Source: CAVWSM01 sp963798505 (GTDB lineage Bacteria > Actinomycetota > Actinomycetes > Jiangellales > Jiangellaceae). Taken from it: a stretch of 64,000 nucleotides of DNA. This document shows, piece by piece, positions 48,766 to 56,464 of the stretch. The stretch covers positions 992,001 through 1,056,000 of the forward strand of contig CAWCTX010000005.1 of the NCBI GenBank assembly GCA_963798505.1, read 5' to 3'. A model generated the notes under the pieces. The model worked only from the letters and a program-made list of their open reading frames with translations, searched no databases and had not been told where the DNA came from. A program made the position numbers and the translations under genes. Within the stretch, counting starts at the first letter, position 1. The number at the start of each line of letters is the position of its first letter.

Positions 48766-48793
48766 CACGAGCAAAGCCCAACACTTAGCGCAG
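48742..48793 (+). repeat. 16-bp direct repeat, period 36
   Basis: CCAACACTTAGCGCAG occurs at 48742-48757 and 48778-48793. The first copy is in the last codons of the recombinase and the second ends seven bases before the next gene. It may be a binding site for a regulator or recombinase accessory protein. Confidence 0.6.
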
Positions 48794-48800
48794 AGGCTCC

Positions 48801-49118
48801 ATGAGCCGCGGCTGGGGACGCGCCCAGCAACACGTCATGGACCAGCTGTGGCAGCTCGACGACGCCAACGATGACTGGACGAGCCTCACCGACCTCGCCT
48901 TCACCTACGAGCTACACCAACCAGTCAGCGCGGCCGTGCGCGAGTCCATCCGCCGCGCGATCCGCACGCTTGAGGCCGAGGGCGAGGTAGAGACGTTCAC
49001 TGGTCGGGTCGAGGTAGCCGGGTACGGCGACCACACGTACCCGGTGTACGGACTGTGGGTCCGCCGCAGACTTCGAGACAACGGCACCCCACGGGACGAC
49101 CTATCGACCTCGGATTGA
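48801..49118 (+). CDS. Hypothetical winged-helix-like protein of the element
   Basis: A 105-residue protein, MSRGWGRAQQHVMDQLWQLD onward, with ESIRRAIRTLEAEGEVETFT resembling the helix and wing of a winged-helix domain. I do not recognise the family. It lies 35 bp after the recombinase on the same strand and could be an excision or copy control factor, but nothing proves this. Confidence 0.5.
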   Translation: MSRGWGRAQQHVMDQLWQLDDANDDWTSLTDLAFTYELHQPVSAAVRESIRRAIRTLEAEGEVETFTGRVEVAGYGDHTYPVYGLWVRRRLRDNGTPRDDLSTSD

Positions 49119-49139
49119 GGTCACGCCACCATCGGATCC

Positions 49140-49493
49140 GTGACCCCCGCCGACCTCGACAAAGCCAGGACGCTACGCGGCGAAGGCTGGTCACTCGCTG
49201 CGATCGCTGACCTGTTCGGACTCCACACCGTCACCATCTACCGGGCACTCGGCCGCGGCACCGGACCACCCACCGTGCACGGACTCGACGGCAAACAACA
49301 CCCCGGCACCACGAACAAACCACCACGACCATGCCTGTGGTGCGGACAACCCAACACCACCACACGCGCCTGCTGCACCAACCGCTACTGGGACCAACGC
49401 CGCCGCTACCGCGAATGGCTGGCCGGTGGGCTACCTCGGGCCGGCGTCCCCCTCGGCGACCGACGCGAAAGGAATTTAGGAAATTCGGGTTAG
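49140..49493 (+). CDS. Helix-turn-helix protein with Cys-rich C-terminus
   Basis: A 117-residue protein. The N-terminus DKARTLRGEGWSLAAIADLF followed by GLHTVTIYRALGRG is a resolvase/Hin-type helix-turn-helix. The middle has CLWCGQPNTTTRACC, a probable zinc site. The last third (YWDQRRRYREWLAGGLPRAG) lies in the first unit of a 162-bp tandem duplication, and the stop TAG falls inside a terminator hairpin. It is probably a regulator of the element. Confidence 0.6.
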   Translation: MTPADLDKARTLRGEGWSLAAIADLFGLHTVTIYRALGRGTGPPTVHGLDGKQHPGTTNKPPRPCLWCGQPNTTTRACCTNRYWDQRRRYREWLAGGLPRAGVPLGDRRERNLGNSG

Positions 49494-49700
49494 CGACCCG
49501 ACCCGTTTTTCCTCCACGGGGCCGAAGCAGAACCCCCTGCCAACCGCTGCTGGAACCAACGCCGCCGCTACCGCGAATGGCTGGCCGGTGGGCTACCTCG
49601 GGCCGGCGTCCCCCTCGGCGACCGACGCGAAAGGAATTTAGGAGATTCGGGTTAGCGACCCGACCCGTTTCCTCCACGGGGCCGAAGCAGAACCCCCTGC
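49378..49700. repeat. Tandem duplication of about 162 bp
   Basis: Unit 1 (49378-49539) and unit 2 (49540-about 49700) are almost identical, including CCGCTACCGCGAATGGCTGG and GACCCGACCCG. Differences are few: TACTGGGACC versus TGCTGGAACC, one A/G change, and five versus three T after CCCG. The unit holds the C-terminal third of the helix-turn-helix gene and its terminator, so the terminator is doubled. Confidence 0.85.
49486..49510 (+). terminator. Rho-independent terminator (second copy near 49648-49670)
   Basis: CGGGT (49486-49490) can pair with ACCCG at 49496-49500 or 49501-49505, the latter followed directly by TTTTT. It overlaps the stop codon of the helix-turn-helix gene. The copy in the second repeat unit has only three T. 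Confidence 0.6.
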
Positions 49701-49799
49701 TTCCGCGCCCGATATCGCTCAGAAGGCTGGCGGCACCGACGATCATGGACGGATCGAGTCGGAAACCCGTGGAGCCTTCTGGAAGCAGCCGGACAGGTG

Positions 49800-50385
49800 T
49801 CAGAAACCCGCCGTGGGTTTCCGGGTGCGCGGCCTCGGCGGGTATTCCGACGCGTCCCGGTCGAAGGTCCGGGCCCACCAGGCGCGGCGCTCCTCGAAGC
49901 TGTACGCGGATCCGTCGAGGACGGCCCAGCCTTCGTCGGCGGGGGCGTGCGCCAGGTGAACGGGTCGAGGTGCAGGGTGAGTCCGGCCTGATCCAGCTCG
50001 CTGAGGGTGCGTGCTGCCGGTGCGGGGGTGTCCCCCTTGGTGGCGATGAGGCGGAGCATGCCGGCGGCCTCGTTGTGGTGGCCGCGACGCGCCAGCCAGC
50101 AGGCCTGCCGCTCCCACCAGGGGCGGCCGTCGTCGGGGTCCCACCGTGGCGCGCCCAGCTGTTCGGGGGCCCTCGCCGGTAGCGGCCAGGTCGCGGCGTG
50201 TCGTGGGCGGGCCGGCCGATGCGGGTGTTCGGGTCGCGGCCGATGAGGCGGGAGGCTTTGCGCGCGCAAGCCTCCGAGCAGTAGAGCCGGGCCGGGGAGA
50301 CCTTCCCGGACGGGCCGGGTGGGATCGGCTTGTCGCACCCGTCGAGGGCGCAGCGCCGGTCGGTGAACTGCTCGGTCGTGGTCAT
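49800..50385 (-). CDS. Zinc-finger protein of the element, two frame changes
   Basis: From ATG 50385 the protein reads MTTTEQFTDRRCALDGCDKP and ARLYCSEACARKASRLIG, a C-x4-C / C-x3-C zinc finger like those of FCS or MYM type. The frame changes near 50215 and 49940 to RPWWERQACWLARRGHHNEA, AARTLSELDQAGLTLHLDPF and AYSFEERRAWWARTFDRDAS, ending at 49800. About 195 residues. Family and function are not recognised. Confidence 0.5.
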
Positions 50386-50428
50386 GACGCCCATGATGAT
50401 GCCCAACATCCCGACGATGGGTCGAGGG

Positions 50429-50928
50429 CTAGTCGGTGGGCTCGGCGGGTGGGGCGAGCAGCTCGTCGATCCTCGTCTGCCATCGGCGGCGCTGGACCTC
50501 GCCACGCACCAGCGGAAAGCACCCGTCGCCGCACAGCCGCAGCTCGCGGCCGTCGACGGTCAGGGCGCCGGTGCTGCCACCAGGCGTCCGGGCGCCGCAC
50601 AGGTCGCAGACGACCAGGCCGGCGGCATGACCTGTTGGTGCGCGTGGTCGCGGCGAAGGGCCTCTGCCTGTTGGAGCCGCACCTGAAACTCGTACTCGTC
50701 GACGGTGATGGTCTCGGGTGGTCGTAGCTCGTCGCGTGGGCCTGGCATGCGGGCCGGGTGGACGGGGTGCACGGTGACGAGGCCGCCGTCGGCTTGGATG
50801 CGTTGACGTTCCCGGCGGGGAAGCCCGGTGGTCTGGTTGAAGTAGGGCCGTAACTGTTCGGGGACCTCGTCGTCGAGCTCGGCCGGCTCGTCGGTGGTGT
50901 CGCGTCCGCGTACGTTTGGCAGGCGCAT
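50429..50928 (-). CDS. Hypothetical protein with CxxC/CxxxC zinc site, one frame change
   Basis: From ATG 50928 it reads MRLPNVRGRDTTDEPAELDD, QTTGLPRRERQRIQADGGLV and YEFQVRLQQAEALRRDHAHQ. After a frame change near 50632 it continues VVCDLCGARTPGGSTGALTV, then RLCGDGCFPLVRGEVQRRR, ending PAEPTD. The C-terminus holds a treble-clef-like site (CDLC, CGDGC). It overlaps the next upstream gene by one base (TGATG). Confidence 0.5.
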
Positions 50929-51128
50929 CAGCGTGTCCTCTGCTTGGGGAGTCGCCGGGCGAGCATGGTGCGGATCGGGGCTCGGTGTTGTTCGTCGAGC
51001 TGGTCGAAGCGTGCTCGTAGGGCGGCGACGCCGGGGGCGACGCCGGTCGGGGACGGGGAGGTGTCCGCCCGGTGGGTGGGGTGGGCGCCGAGTGTGAACG
51101 GCATTGGGGGTCCGTGGCGGAGTCTCAT
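50928..51128 (-). CDS. Small hypothetical protein of the element
   Basis: A 66-residue protein from ATG 51128: MRLRHGPPMPFTLGAHPTHR, then a C-terminal basic helix ALRARFDQLDEQHRAPIRTM. Its ends overlap both neighbours (ATGA at the start, TGATG at the stop), which supports it as a translated gene in the operon. No family is recognised. Confidence 0.45.
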   Translation of the reverse strand: MRLRHGPPMPFTLGAHPTHRADTSPSPTGVAPGVAALRARFDQLDEQHRAPIRTMLARRLPKQRTR

Positions 51129-51274
51129 GGGTTGAGTGTCCTCTCGGTGGATGGCTTCTCGATAGATCGCTGCGCGTTGCGTGCGGCCGCTCGGCACAGC
51201 ACGGAGCAGTAGCGTGCTCGGCTGGGCAGCATGGGTTGGCCGCACCAGTCGCACACGTAACGGTGATCCTTCAT
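51125..51274 (-). CDS. Small zinc-finger protein (49 residues)
   Basis: MKDHRYVCDWCGQPMLPSRA followed by RYCSVLCRAAARNAQRS gives a C-x2-C / C-x3-C finger with a basic tail, the same design as the N-terminus of the 50385 gene. It probably binds nucleic acid. The start is ATG 51274 and the stop overlaps the next gene by four bases. Confidence 0.55.
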   Translation of the reverse strand: MKDHRYVCDWCGQPMLPSRARYCSVLCRAAARNAQRSIEKPSTERTLNP

Positions 51275-51281
51275 GCGACCC

Positions 51282-51849
51282 TCACCGTTCGGCGAGCTGC
51301 TGATCGCGGAAGCGCTCATAGGCGCGGACCTCGGCCTCGGTGACCTGTGTCCCCGCTAGCTCGAACACGGGGACGTCGTCGGGGCGGTCCGGCAGACCGT
51401 GGAGGAGAGCGTCGGCGGGTGCAGCGGTAACCCATTCGGCGACCCGGCCGAGCTGGTCGTTGGGGGAGTCGGAGCTGGATCCAGCAGCGGGTCATCAACG
51501 GGAACCGGACCATTCCGCGAGGGGTCCCGAACGACCACGACCATGCAGGTGGCAACCAGTCGGCGGGGCTGTTCCACAGCGCCTCGGGATCATCCCAGTT
51601 TGCGACGGAGCTGGCGCCGGCGACGAGATTGGGTGGTGCGCCACCGGACATGACGAGAGCACCGAATTTGTCGGCCTCGCCGATGTCGGGAAAGCTGATC
51701 CAGCCCGTTCCTGCCGGGCTCCCCTTGGCAGCAGCCGTTACAGGTATGCACGCCGCGGGACAGAGGGCGGCGATGAGCGGGACCATGCCGACGTCGATCG
51801 GTGCCGGGTCGCCGCAGCAGGTGATGAGTGTGGTGGTCGGGTGGGTCAC
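51282..51849 (-). CDS. Hypothetical protein of the element, one frame change
   Basis: From GTG 51849: MTHPTTTLITCCGDPAPIDV, GTGWISFPDIGEADKFGALV and WNSPADWLPPAWSWSFGTPR. After a break in a CCCCC run near 51482 it continues NDQLGRVAEWVTAAPADALL, LPDRPDDVPVFELAG and YERFRDQQLAER, ending at TGA 51282. Length is one base over 189 codons, so one extra C. About 188 residues. I do not recognise the family. Confidence 0.5.
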
Positions 51850-51861
51850 GGACGTGTCCTC

Positions 51862-52148
51862 CTACTGACGTTCCTGTAGCCACTGCGTCAAGATGTCGCG
51901 CCGCACGATGTGCACGTGCGTCTCGGTGTGGCGGATGGCGCCGGCACGCTGGGCGCGCAGCGCGTCCTGGAACTTGCGGGTCTGCACGTTGATCCGGGCG
52001 CCGCTGGCGCGCCGCTGCTTGTTCAGGTACTGGGTCAGCCCGGCGTCCGCACGCGTCCTCTGCCCAGCTGCGCCCGCAGGACCTCCCGCGACACGACGTC
52101 GTCGGGTGAGTCGAGCAGCGATTGCACGAGGACCTGGGTGGTCATCAT
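51862..52148 (-). CDS. Hypothetical protein of the element, one frame change
   Basis: From ATG 52148 it reads MMTTQVLVQSLLDSPDDVVS and REVLRAQLGR. After one missing base near 52062 it continues LTQYLNKQRRASGARINVQT, RKFQDALRAQRAGAIRHTET and HVHIVRRDILTQWLQERQ. About 95 residues, basic and helical, with a possible DNA-binding role. There is no family match I can name. Between 52149 and 52269 I see no gene. Confidence 0.45.
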
Positions 52149-52269
52149 GGACGTGTCCTCTCGTCTGTTGCGTCCGACAATCGGTCCTGTTTCGCGGCGG
52201 TGTGCGCCGTGCTGGCAGGGGTCACGGCCGCCGCCGACCCGTCACGAGGGCGCCCCCCTACCCGCACGA

Positions 52270-52838
52270 TCACCCTGGGCTCTGTATGGACGGTGGTAAC
52301 GGGCGGCACGCCGTGCAGAACCCGGCGCGGTAGAGCAGCAGCCCGAACGCCAGTGTCATCGGATAGATCGGGTCGTCGGGTAGACCGTCGACGACGCGGC
52401 CGCACAGGTCGCAGGTGCGGCCGGCGCGGGTGCCCATCCCGACGTGCAGCAGGTGCGGGCACAGTGCGCACGCGATGAGCCCGGGGCGCCAGGCGACGGC
52501 GAACACCGGCTGCGGGTGCTGCGGGGTCGGTGAGTGCATGCAGGTGCGGATGGCGTCGGCAAGCCAGCGGCGACGGTCACGATCGCGCCGAGCCGCATGC
52601 AGTCGGCGACGTCCTCGGGGCGCTGCTGGACGACGGTGCCACCCTCGAAGGCGGCGGCGTAGCGCATGAAGTCGAGGGCGTCGTCGGCGGCGGCGCGGGT
52701 CTGGTCGAGAAGCGCACGGAAGGCCGGCGATCCGGCGGCGAGCTCGGTCTGATAGCGGGCGATCGCCTCCCGGGTGGCCGGGTTGATGAGGGCCTGGTCG
52801 ACGGCGGCGGCGGCGGCGGCCGCCTTCTGCTCATTCAT
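52270..52838 (-). CDS. Cys-rich protein with zinc-ribbon C-terminus, one frame change
   Basis: From ATG 52838: MNEQKAAAAAAAVDQALINP, QTRAAADDALDFMRYAAAFE and QQRPEDVADCMRLGAIVTVA. The frame changes near 52550 to VFAVAWRPGLIACALCPHLL, GTRAGRTCDLCGRVVDGLPD and FCTACRPLPPSIQ. Three Cys pairs (CALC, CDLC, CTAC) suggest one or two zinc ribbons. About 189 residues. It lies just beyond the palindrome that follows repA. Confidence 0.5.
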
Positions 52839-52897
52839 GCGGTGCCCCGGCGACGGTCTTGTTTCGGGCAACTGACGCACCGACGAGTGACCGGTTC

Positions 52898-52956
52898 ACT
52901 AGTACTGGTTCAGGTTCCTACAAGTAGGGAAACCGTGAACCAGAACCAGTACTAGT
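52898..52956. promoter_or_regulatory. Large palindrome at the end of the RepA-like gene
   Basis: Arms ACTAGTACTGGTTCAGGTTC (52898-52917) and 52937-52956 match with one mismatch. The 19-base loop itself forms CCTAC-AA-GTAGG with the arm end, giving a cruciform-like structure. The repA stop codon lies inside the right arm. It could be a terminator, an operator for the gene at 52838, or part of a replication origin. Confidence 0.6.
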
Positions 52957-54342
52957 ACGCAGTGATACTGGCGAGGCGGGTGGAATCACTGGGAATCGCT
53001 CGAACCGGTAAGGGGATCTGGCCGGCCTCGATCGCGGCCAGCCCGGCGTCGGTGATCGTGTGCGGATGCTTGCCCCGCGGCCCGAGCCCGACCTCGACGA
53101 GCCCGAACGCCCCGGCGTGGCCGAGCGCGTCCGCGACCCGGGAGCGGTGCGGCATCGTCCCGTCTGCGTTGCGCGGCGCCAGCCGGCACAGGTCGTTGAC
53201 GCCGACACCGGGACTGCGGGCGATGATGGCGAGCACGTCGAGCAGCAGCGCGTTGCGTGCCTGCAGCGTCGCCGCCGCCTTGCGCTCATCGTCGGCGCGC
53301 CTGTCGGCGTTGCGCCGCTCGGCTTTCGCCACCGACCGCGGCGGGCGCGTGGGGTCGACGGACAGCAGCCGGGTCGACGGGTCGTACGACAGTGGCTGCC
53401 TGTGACCTCGTCGACGTCGCGGCCGATGGCCGACAGGTATCGGATACCGTCGTCGTCGGCGAGGGTGAGGATCGTGTCCGGCCAGTCCTCGAGCGCCGAC
53501 GAGCCGCGCGAGCGCTCACCCACCCAGCCGGCGTGCACGGTCAGGTACACGTCCCGATCGCGGCCGGCGATCTCGTCGAGCTCGGCGAGGAACCGTGCGA
53601 CGTCGGCGGCGTCGGACTGGCTCTGCCCGTAGAACGCGCGGCCGAACGTGTCGACGACCAGGGCGCCCGCACCCACGTCGGCGAGCGCGGCCGCGACCAT
53701 CGCCCGCCCCTTGGCGGTGCGCAGCGGGTTGGGATGCCCACGCAGGTGCCAGACGTGCAGCCGGTCGCCGTACTCGTCGAGGCCCTGCGCGGTGAGCCAG
53801 GCGGTGAACTGCCGTTCGTGCATCTCGTAGTTGAGGACGAAGACGGCGGCGACCGAGGTGCGCACCGGGTAGCGGCCGAGGAAGTCGAGGCCGGTCAGCA
53901 GCGCCCGGAGCAGGTTGCCCAGGAACGTGGTCTTACCGACTTTGCGGGCGCCGACGATGGTGGTTCGCCCGGCGACGACGGTGAGCGTTTCGATCCGCAC
54001 GGGCTCGCCCGGTGGTGGGTGCTCGATGGACTCGCGGAGTGTGCGCGGCGGCGGAATCGCGTCGAGGTTGACCGTCTCGTCGTCGAGCAGGCGCTGCGCC
54101 TCGCGCTGCGCCCGAATGCGTTGCATCCACCAGGCGAGGAGTGCGTCGTCGACGATGTTCGTCGTGTCTGGCCGGCGCTCGTCGTCGGGCGGGTCTTCGC
54201 GTGCTGCTGCCCGGTCGGCCTCGTCGTCGTCGTTTGGGTCGACCCACTCCACGGCGGCGATGTCGTCGGGCGGCTCGCCCTCGATGAACGGGTCGTACGA
54301 CTTGGGATGGTCCCGGCTGTAATCCATTGGGATGTCGTTCAC
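52952..54342 (-). CDS. RepA-like AAA ATPase (AAA_25), one frame change
   Basis: About 463 residues. The N-terminus is acidic. Walker A is TIVGARKVGKTTFLGNLLRA near residue 125, Walker B GALVVDTFGRAFYGQSQSDA, and FVLNYEMHERQFTAWLTAQG lies between them, as in hexameric plasmid RepA/DnaB-like helicases of the AAA_25 family. A break near 53400 leads into LSYDPSTRLLSVDPTRPPRS and a C-terminal winged-helix-like part (NALLLDVLAIIARSPGVGVN) ending at TAG 52952. It likely drives replication or maintenance of the element. The start is GTG 54342 or ATG 54327. Confidence 0.78.
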
Positions 54343-54551
54343 TCGTCGCCGCCGTCTCCGAGGTCGTGGGTCTGCAGGTGGTAGCCGAGGTCGCTGCGCA
54401 GGTCGCCGATCGCGTCGGCGAGCCGGTTGAACTGCTCCCGGATCTCGGCCTGTAGCCCGGCGATGCCGGCGCGGGTTTCGGCGCGGGCCTCGTCGTGGGC
54501 GTGCCGTAGCAGGGTGAGCTCGTGGCGGATCTGCTCGAGGTCGTCACTCAT
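54339..54551 (-). CDS. Small coiled-coil protein upstream of repA
   Basis: A 70-residue protein, MSDDLEQIRHELTLLRHAHD, with heptads through RAGIAGLQAEIREQFNRLAD and a short His-rich acidic tail (HLQTHDLGDGGDE). It probably forms a coiled-coil dimer. Its stop overlaps the repA GTG by four bases, and its start overlaps the RraB-like gene. Function is unknown. Confidence 0.6.
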   Translation of the reverse strand: MSDDLEQIRHELTLLRHAHDEARAETRAGIAGLQAEIREQFNRLADAIGDLRSDLGYHLQTHDLGDGGDE

Positions 54552-55071
54552 GCGCCGCACCGTCCCCGCCGTCGACCCACACGTACGTGGACTGCCCACC
54601 GTCGAACCGGCCGCCGTGCCGGCGGGCGAGGTCGAACCACAGGGCCATACGCTGGCGCGGTTCGCGGTCACGGTCCCAGGTGCCGTATGCGCGCACGCAC
54701 CACGGGGTCGCATCGAGTTTCGGCGGATCCGGCACCACGAGGCCGGCTTCCTGCAGATCGCCGGCCAACGCCTCGGCGGCCGCCTCGTCACGCGCGCCGA
54801 ACCAGAACTCGTGATCGTTGGGTGCCTGCGACCGGTGGGAGCCCATACCGTCGTGCAGCTCGACAAGCCCGTCCCACAGCGCCATCAGCTCGGCCGGGTC
54901 GCGGTCGGGGTCCCACCTGCCGTGAGCGGTCACCGTCCACGGCGATTCGTCGACGCTCGGCGGATCCGGCACCATCAGCCCGGCCGCCTGCAGGTCCCCG
55001 GCCAGTCCCTCAGCCGCGGCCAGACTCGGCGCGTAGAAGAAGAATTCGTAGTCATTGGTCTCGTGCCACAT
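54544..55071 (-). CDS. Tandem RraB-like domain protein
   Basis: A 175-residue protein made of two similar halves. NDYEFFFYAPSLAAAEGLAG DLQAAGLMVPDPP is echoed by NDHEFWFGARDEAAAEALAG DLQEAGLVVPDPP, each followed by PW-V-A-G-WD-DR and a final helix. The pattern and the last segment (RHGGRFDGGQSTYVW) resemble the RraB ribonuclease E inhibitor fold. If so it could act on host RNA turnover or an element mRNA. The match is by pattern only. The start is ATG 55071. Confidence 0.6.
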   Translation of the reverse strand: MWHETNDYEFFFYAPSLAAAEGLAGDLQAAGLMVPDPPSVDESPWTVTAHGRWDPDRDPAELMALWDGLVELHDGMGSHRSQAPNDHEFWFGARDEAAAEALAGDLQEAGLVVPDPPKLDATPWCVRAYGTWDRDREPRQRMALWFDLARRHGGRFDGGQSTYVWVDGGDGAAHE

Positions 55072-55352
55072 CAGGCGGCACCGTCCTCGCGGCGCGCGAG
55101 CTCGGTCTGCAGTTCGAGCAAAGACGACCGCAGCCAGGAGGTCGGCGGGACCGACGCCTGCGCGGCGAACGGCATCAGGCACATCAACGCGACGTGAAAG
55201 CGGCTCTGCGCGTCCTCGTCGTCGAACATGTCGCGCAGGAGCGACTCGTAACCGTGCCTGTCTCCCTCCCGGTGAGCCAGCAGCAGTGCCTCGGCGTCGA
55301 TGACGCCCCGGATGCTCGGCGTCGGCATCTGACGAACGTCGTCCACATTCAT
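55071..55352 (-). CDS. Hypothetical protein of the element operon
   Basis: A 93-residue, mostly helical protein: MNVDDVRQMPTPSIRGVIDA, HREGDRHGYESLLRDMFDDE and WLRSSLLELQTELARREDGA. No family is recognised. It overlaps both neighbours, so it is in the same operon as the RraB-like gene. Confidence 0.55.
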   Translation of the reverse strand: MNVDDVRQMPTPSIRGVIDAEALLLAHREGDRHGYESLLRDMFDDEDAQSRFHVALMCLMPFAAQASVPPTSWLRSSLLELQTELARREDGAA

Positions 55353-55597
55353 GCGGCACCGCCCGTCTGGTAGGCCCACGGGCACGCGTTGTGTCCGCAG
55401 CCGAGCTCGCCGCGCGACGGTGTGTTGTCCCTCGTCGCGATGTCCATGGAGCCGCAGAAGCCGCACGGGAAGCCGGCGGAGGGGCGGCGCTGCCCTCGCC
55501 GCAGCGCCCTCCTGAGACGGGCCAGCTCGTGGTCGCGGAAGGCTGATCTATATTCGAGGTCGTCGCGGTCGTCGGGTTCGGGTGCGATAGTGGTCAC
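55349..55597 (-). CDS. Small zinc-finger protein of the element operon
   Basis: An 82-residue protein from GTG 55597 with an Arg-rich helix (FRDHELARLRRALRRGQRRP) and a finger GFPCGFCGSMDIATRDN...GELGCGHNACPW, that is C-x2-C and C-x4-C. It is another member of the Cys-rich group in this element. Between 55598 and 55678 there is only a GC-rich inverted repeat. Confidence 0.55.
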   Translation of the reverse strand: MTTIAPEPDDRDDLEYRSAFRDHELARLRRALRRGQRRPSAGFPCGFCGSMDIATRDNTPSRGELGCGHNACPWAYQTGGAA

Positions 55598-55678
55598 GAC
55601 TTCATTCCCTTGGTCGGGGTAGGTCGCGACGGCGGGCGGTCAGCGGGCCGCCCGTCGCCACGCCTGGGGACGTGGGGA

Positions 55679-55954
55679 CTAGGCGGCCGGGTCGGCCTGT
55701 TGCTTGCGGGCCTTGCGGGCCTGGACACTCTTGAGCGCCATCCGCTGCATGTGCAGTTTGCGGGCGTACTCGGCGCGGCGGGCACGCTCGACAGGGTCGA
55801 GGACACCGTCGGGGTCGACGAGGCGCTCGAACCTGCGCTGCTGACCCGCGCGCGCAGCCTCGGTCTGTAACACCGGGTCGGCGCCGGCGGCGTAGAGCGC
55901 GTTTGCGCCCATGCTGGCGATGAGGCGTCGCGCGTTCGGATCCTTGGCAGCCAT
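55679..55954 (-). CDS. Small basic protein, first gene of the main minus-strand operon
   Basis: A 91-residue basic helical protein, MAAKDPNARRLIASMGANAL to QRMALKSVQARKARKQQADP. No family is recognised. It is placed first after the non-coding 55955-56089 region, which carries a 17-bp direct repeat and may be the promoter region of the operon. Confidence 0.5.
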   Translation of the reverse strand: MAAKDPNARRLIASMGANALYAAGADPVLQTEAARAGQQRRFERLVDPDGVLDPVERARRAEYARKLHMQRMALKSVQARKARKQQADPAA

Positions 55955-56003
55955 GCGGGGTCCAGTCGTCGAGTGGACTACCCGGATGCCGATCCGGAAG
56001 TGA

Positions 56004-56063
56004 TGCGGCTACGGCCGCGGGCGCGAGGGTGCCGGCTTCCTCAGGGTGCGGCTACGGCCGCGG
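56004..56063. repeat. 17-bp direct repeat upstream of the operon
   Basis: TGCGGCTACGGCCGCGG occurs at 56004-56020 and 56047-56063, 43 bp apart, in the non-coding gap between 55955 and 56089. Each copy contains the palindrome CGGCCG. Two spaced copies in a promoter region suggest a regulator site or replication iterons. Confidence 0.6.
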
Positions 56064-56089
56064 ACTTGGGCCGAGTGTAGAACGATGCG

Positions 56090-56464
56090 CTACCTGTTGG
56101 AAGGTGGTCGCCAGATCCCGTGATGTTCATGGGCAACAACTTGGTCAAGCAGCCACGCCACCGACACCGACCAAGTGCGGCATCGGCAGGCGGCGGGAAC
56201 CGTGTCCGGTCCGCCCACCATGTCGATCTCGGTCACCTGGAGCGCTCCGCGTGGCTGCCTGAACGGCGGAAGCTCGGCGGCAGCGCCGTTCTCGATGATC
56301 GCGTCGCGCCACGTGTAGGCGACCTTGGCCCGGGTGAACAGGCGGCCGTCATGTCTGATGACCTCGACCAGCAGATGACGCTCCCGTTCCCGACTGCATC
56401 GCGCGGTGAACGTCGGCCTGGCGACGAGCAGCGCCTGGAACAGATCGTCGCCGAGGGTGCTCAT
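56090..56464 (-). CDS. Hypothetical protein coupled to the integrase
   Basis: A 124-residue protein, MSTLGDDLFQALLVARPTFT, TWRDAIIENGAAAELPPFRQ and CRCRTWSVSVAWLLDQVVAH. ATG 56464 overlaps the integrase stop by four bases (ATGA), so it is made together with the integrase. This is the usual place of an excisionase or accessory factor, but the sequence does not look like a known Xis. Confidence 0.55.
   Translation of the reverse strand: MSTLGDDLFQALLVARPTFTARCSRERERHLLVEVIRHDGRLFTRAKVAYTWRDAIIENGAAAELPPFRQPRGALQVTEIDMVGGPDTVPAACRCRTWSVSVAWLLDQVVAHEHHGIWRPPSNR

Noticed and set aside
49378..49700. Tandem repeats as a CRISPR array
   Set aside because: Only two units of about 162 bp that include coding sequence and a terminator; no short repeats with unique spacers and no cas genes.
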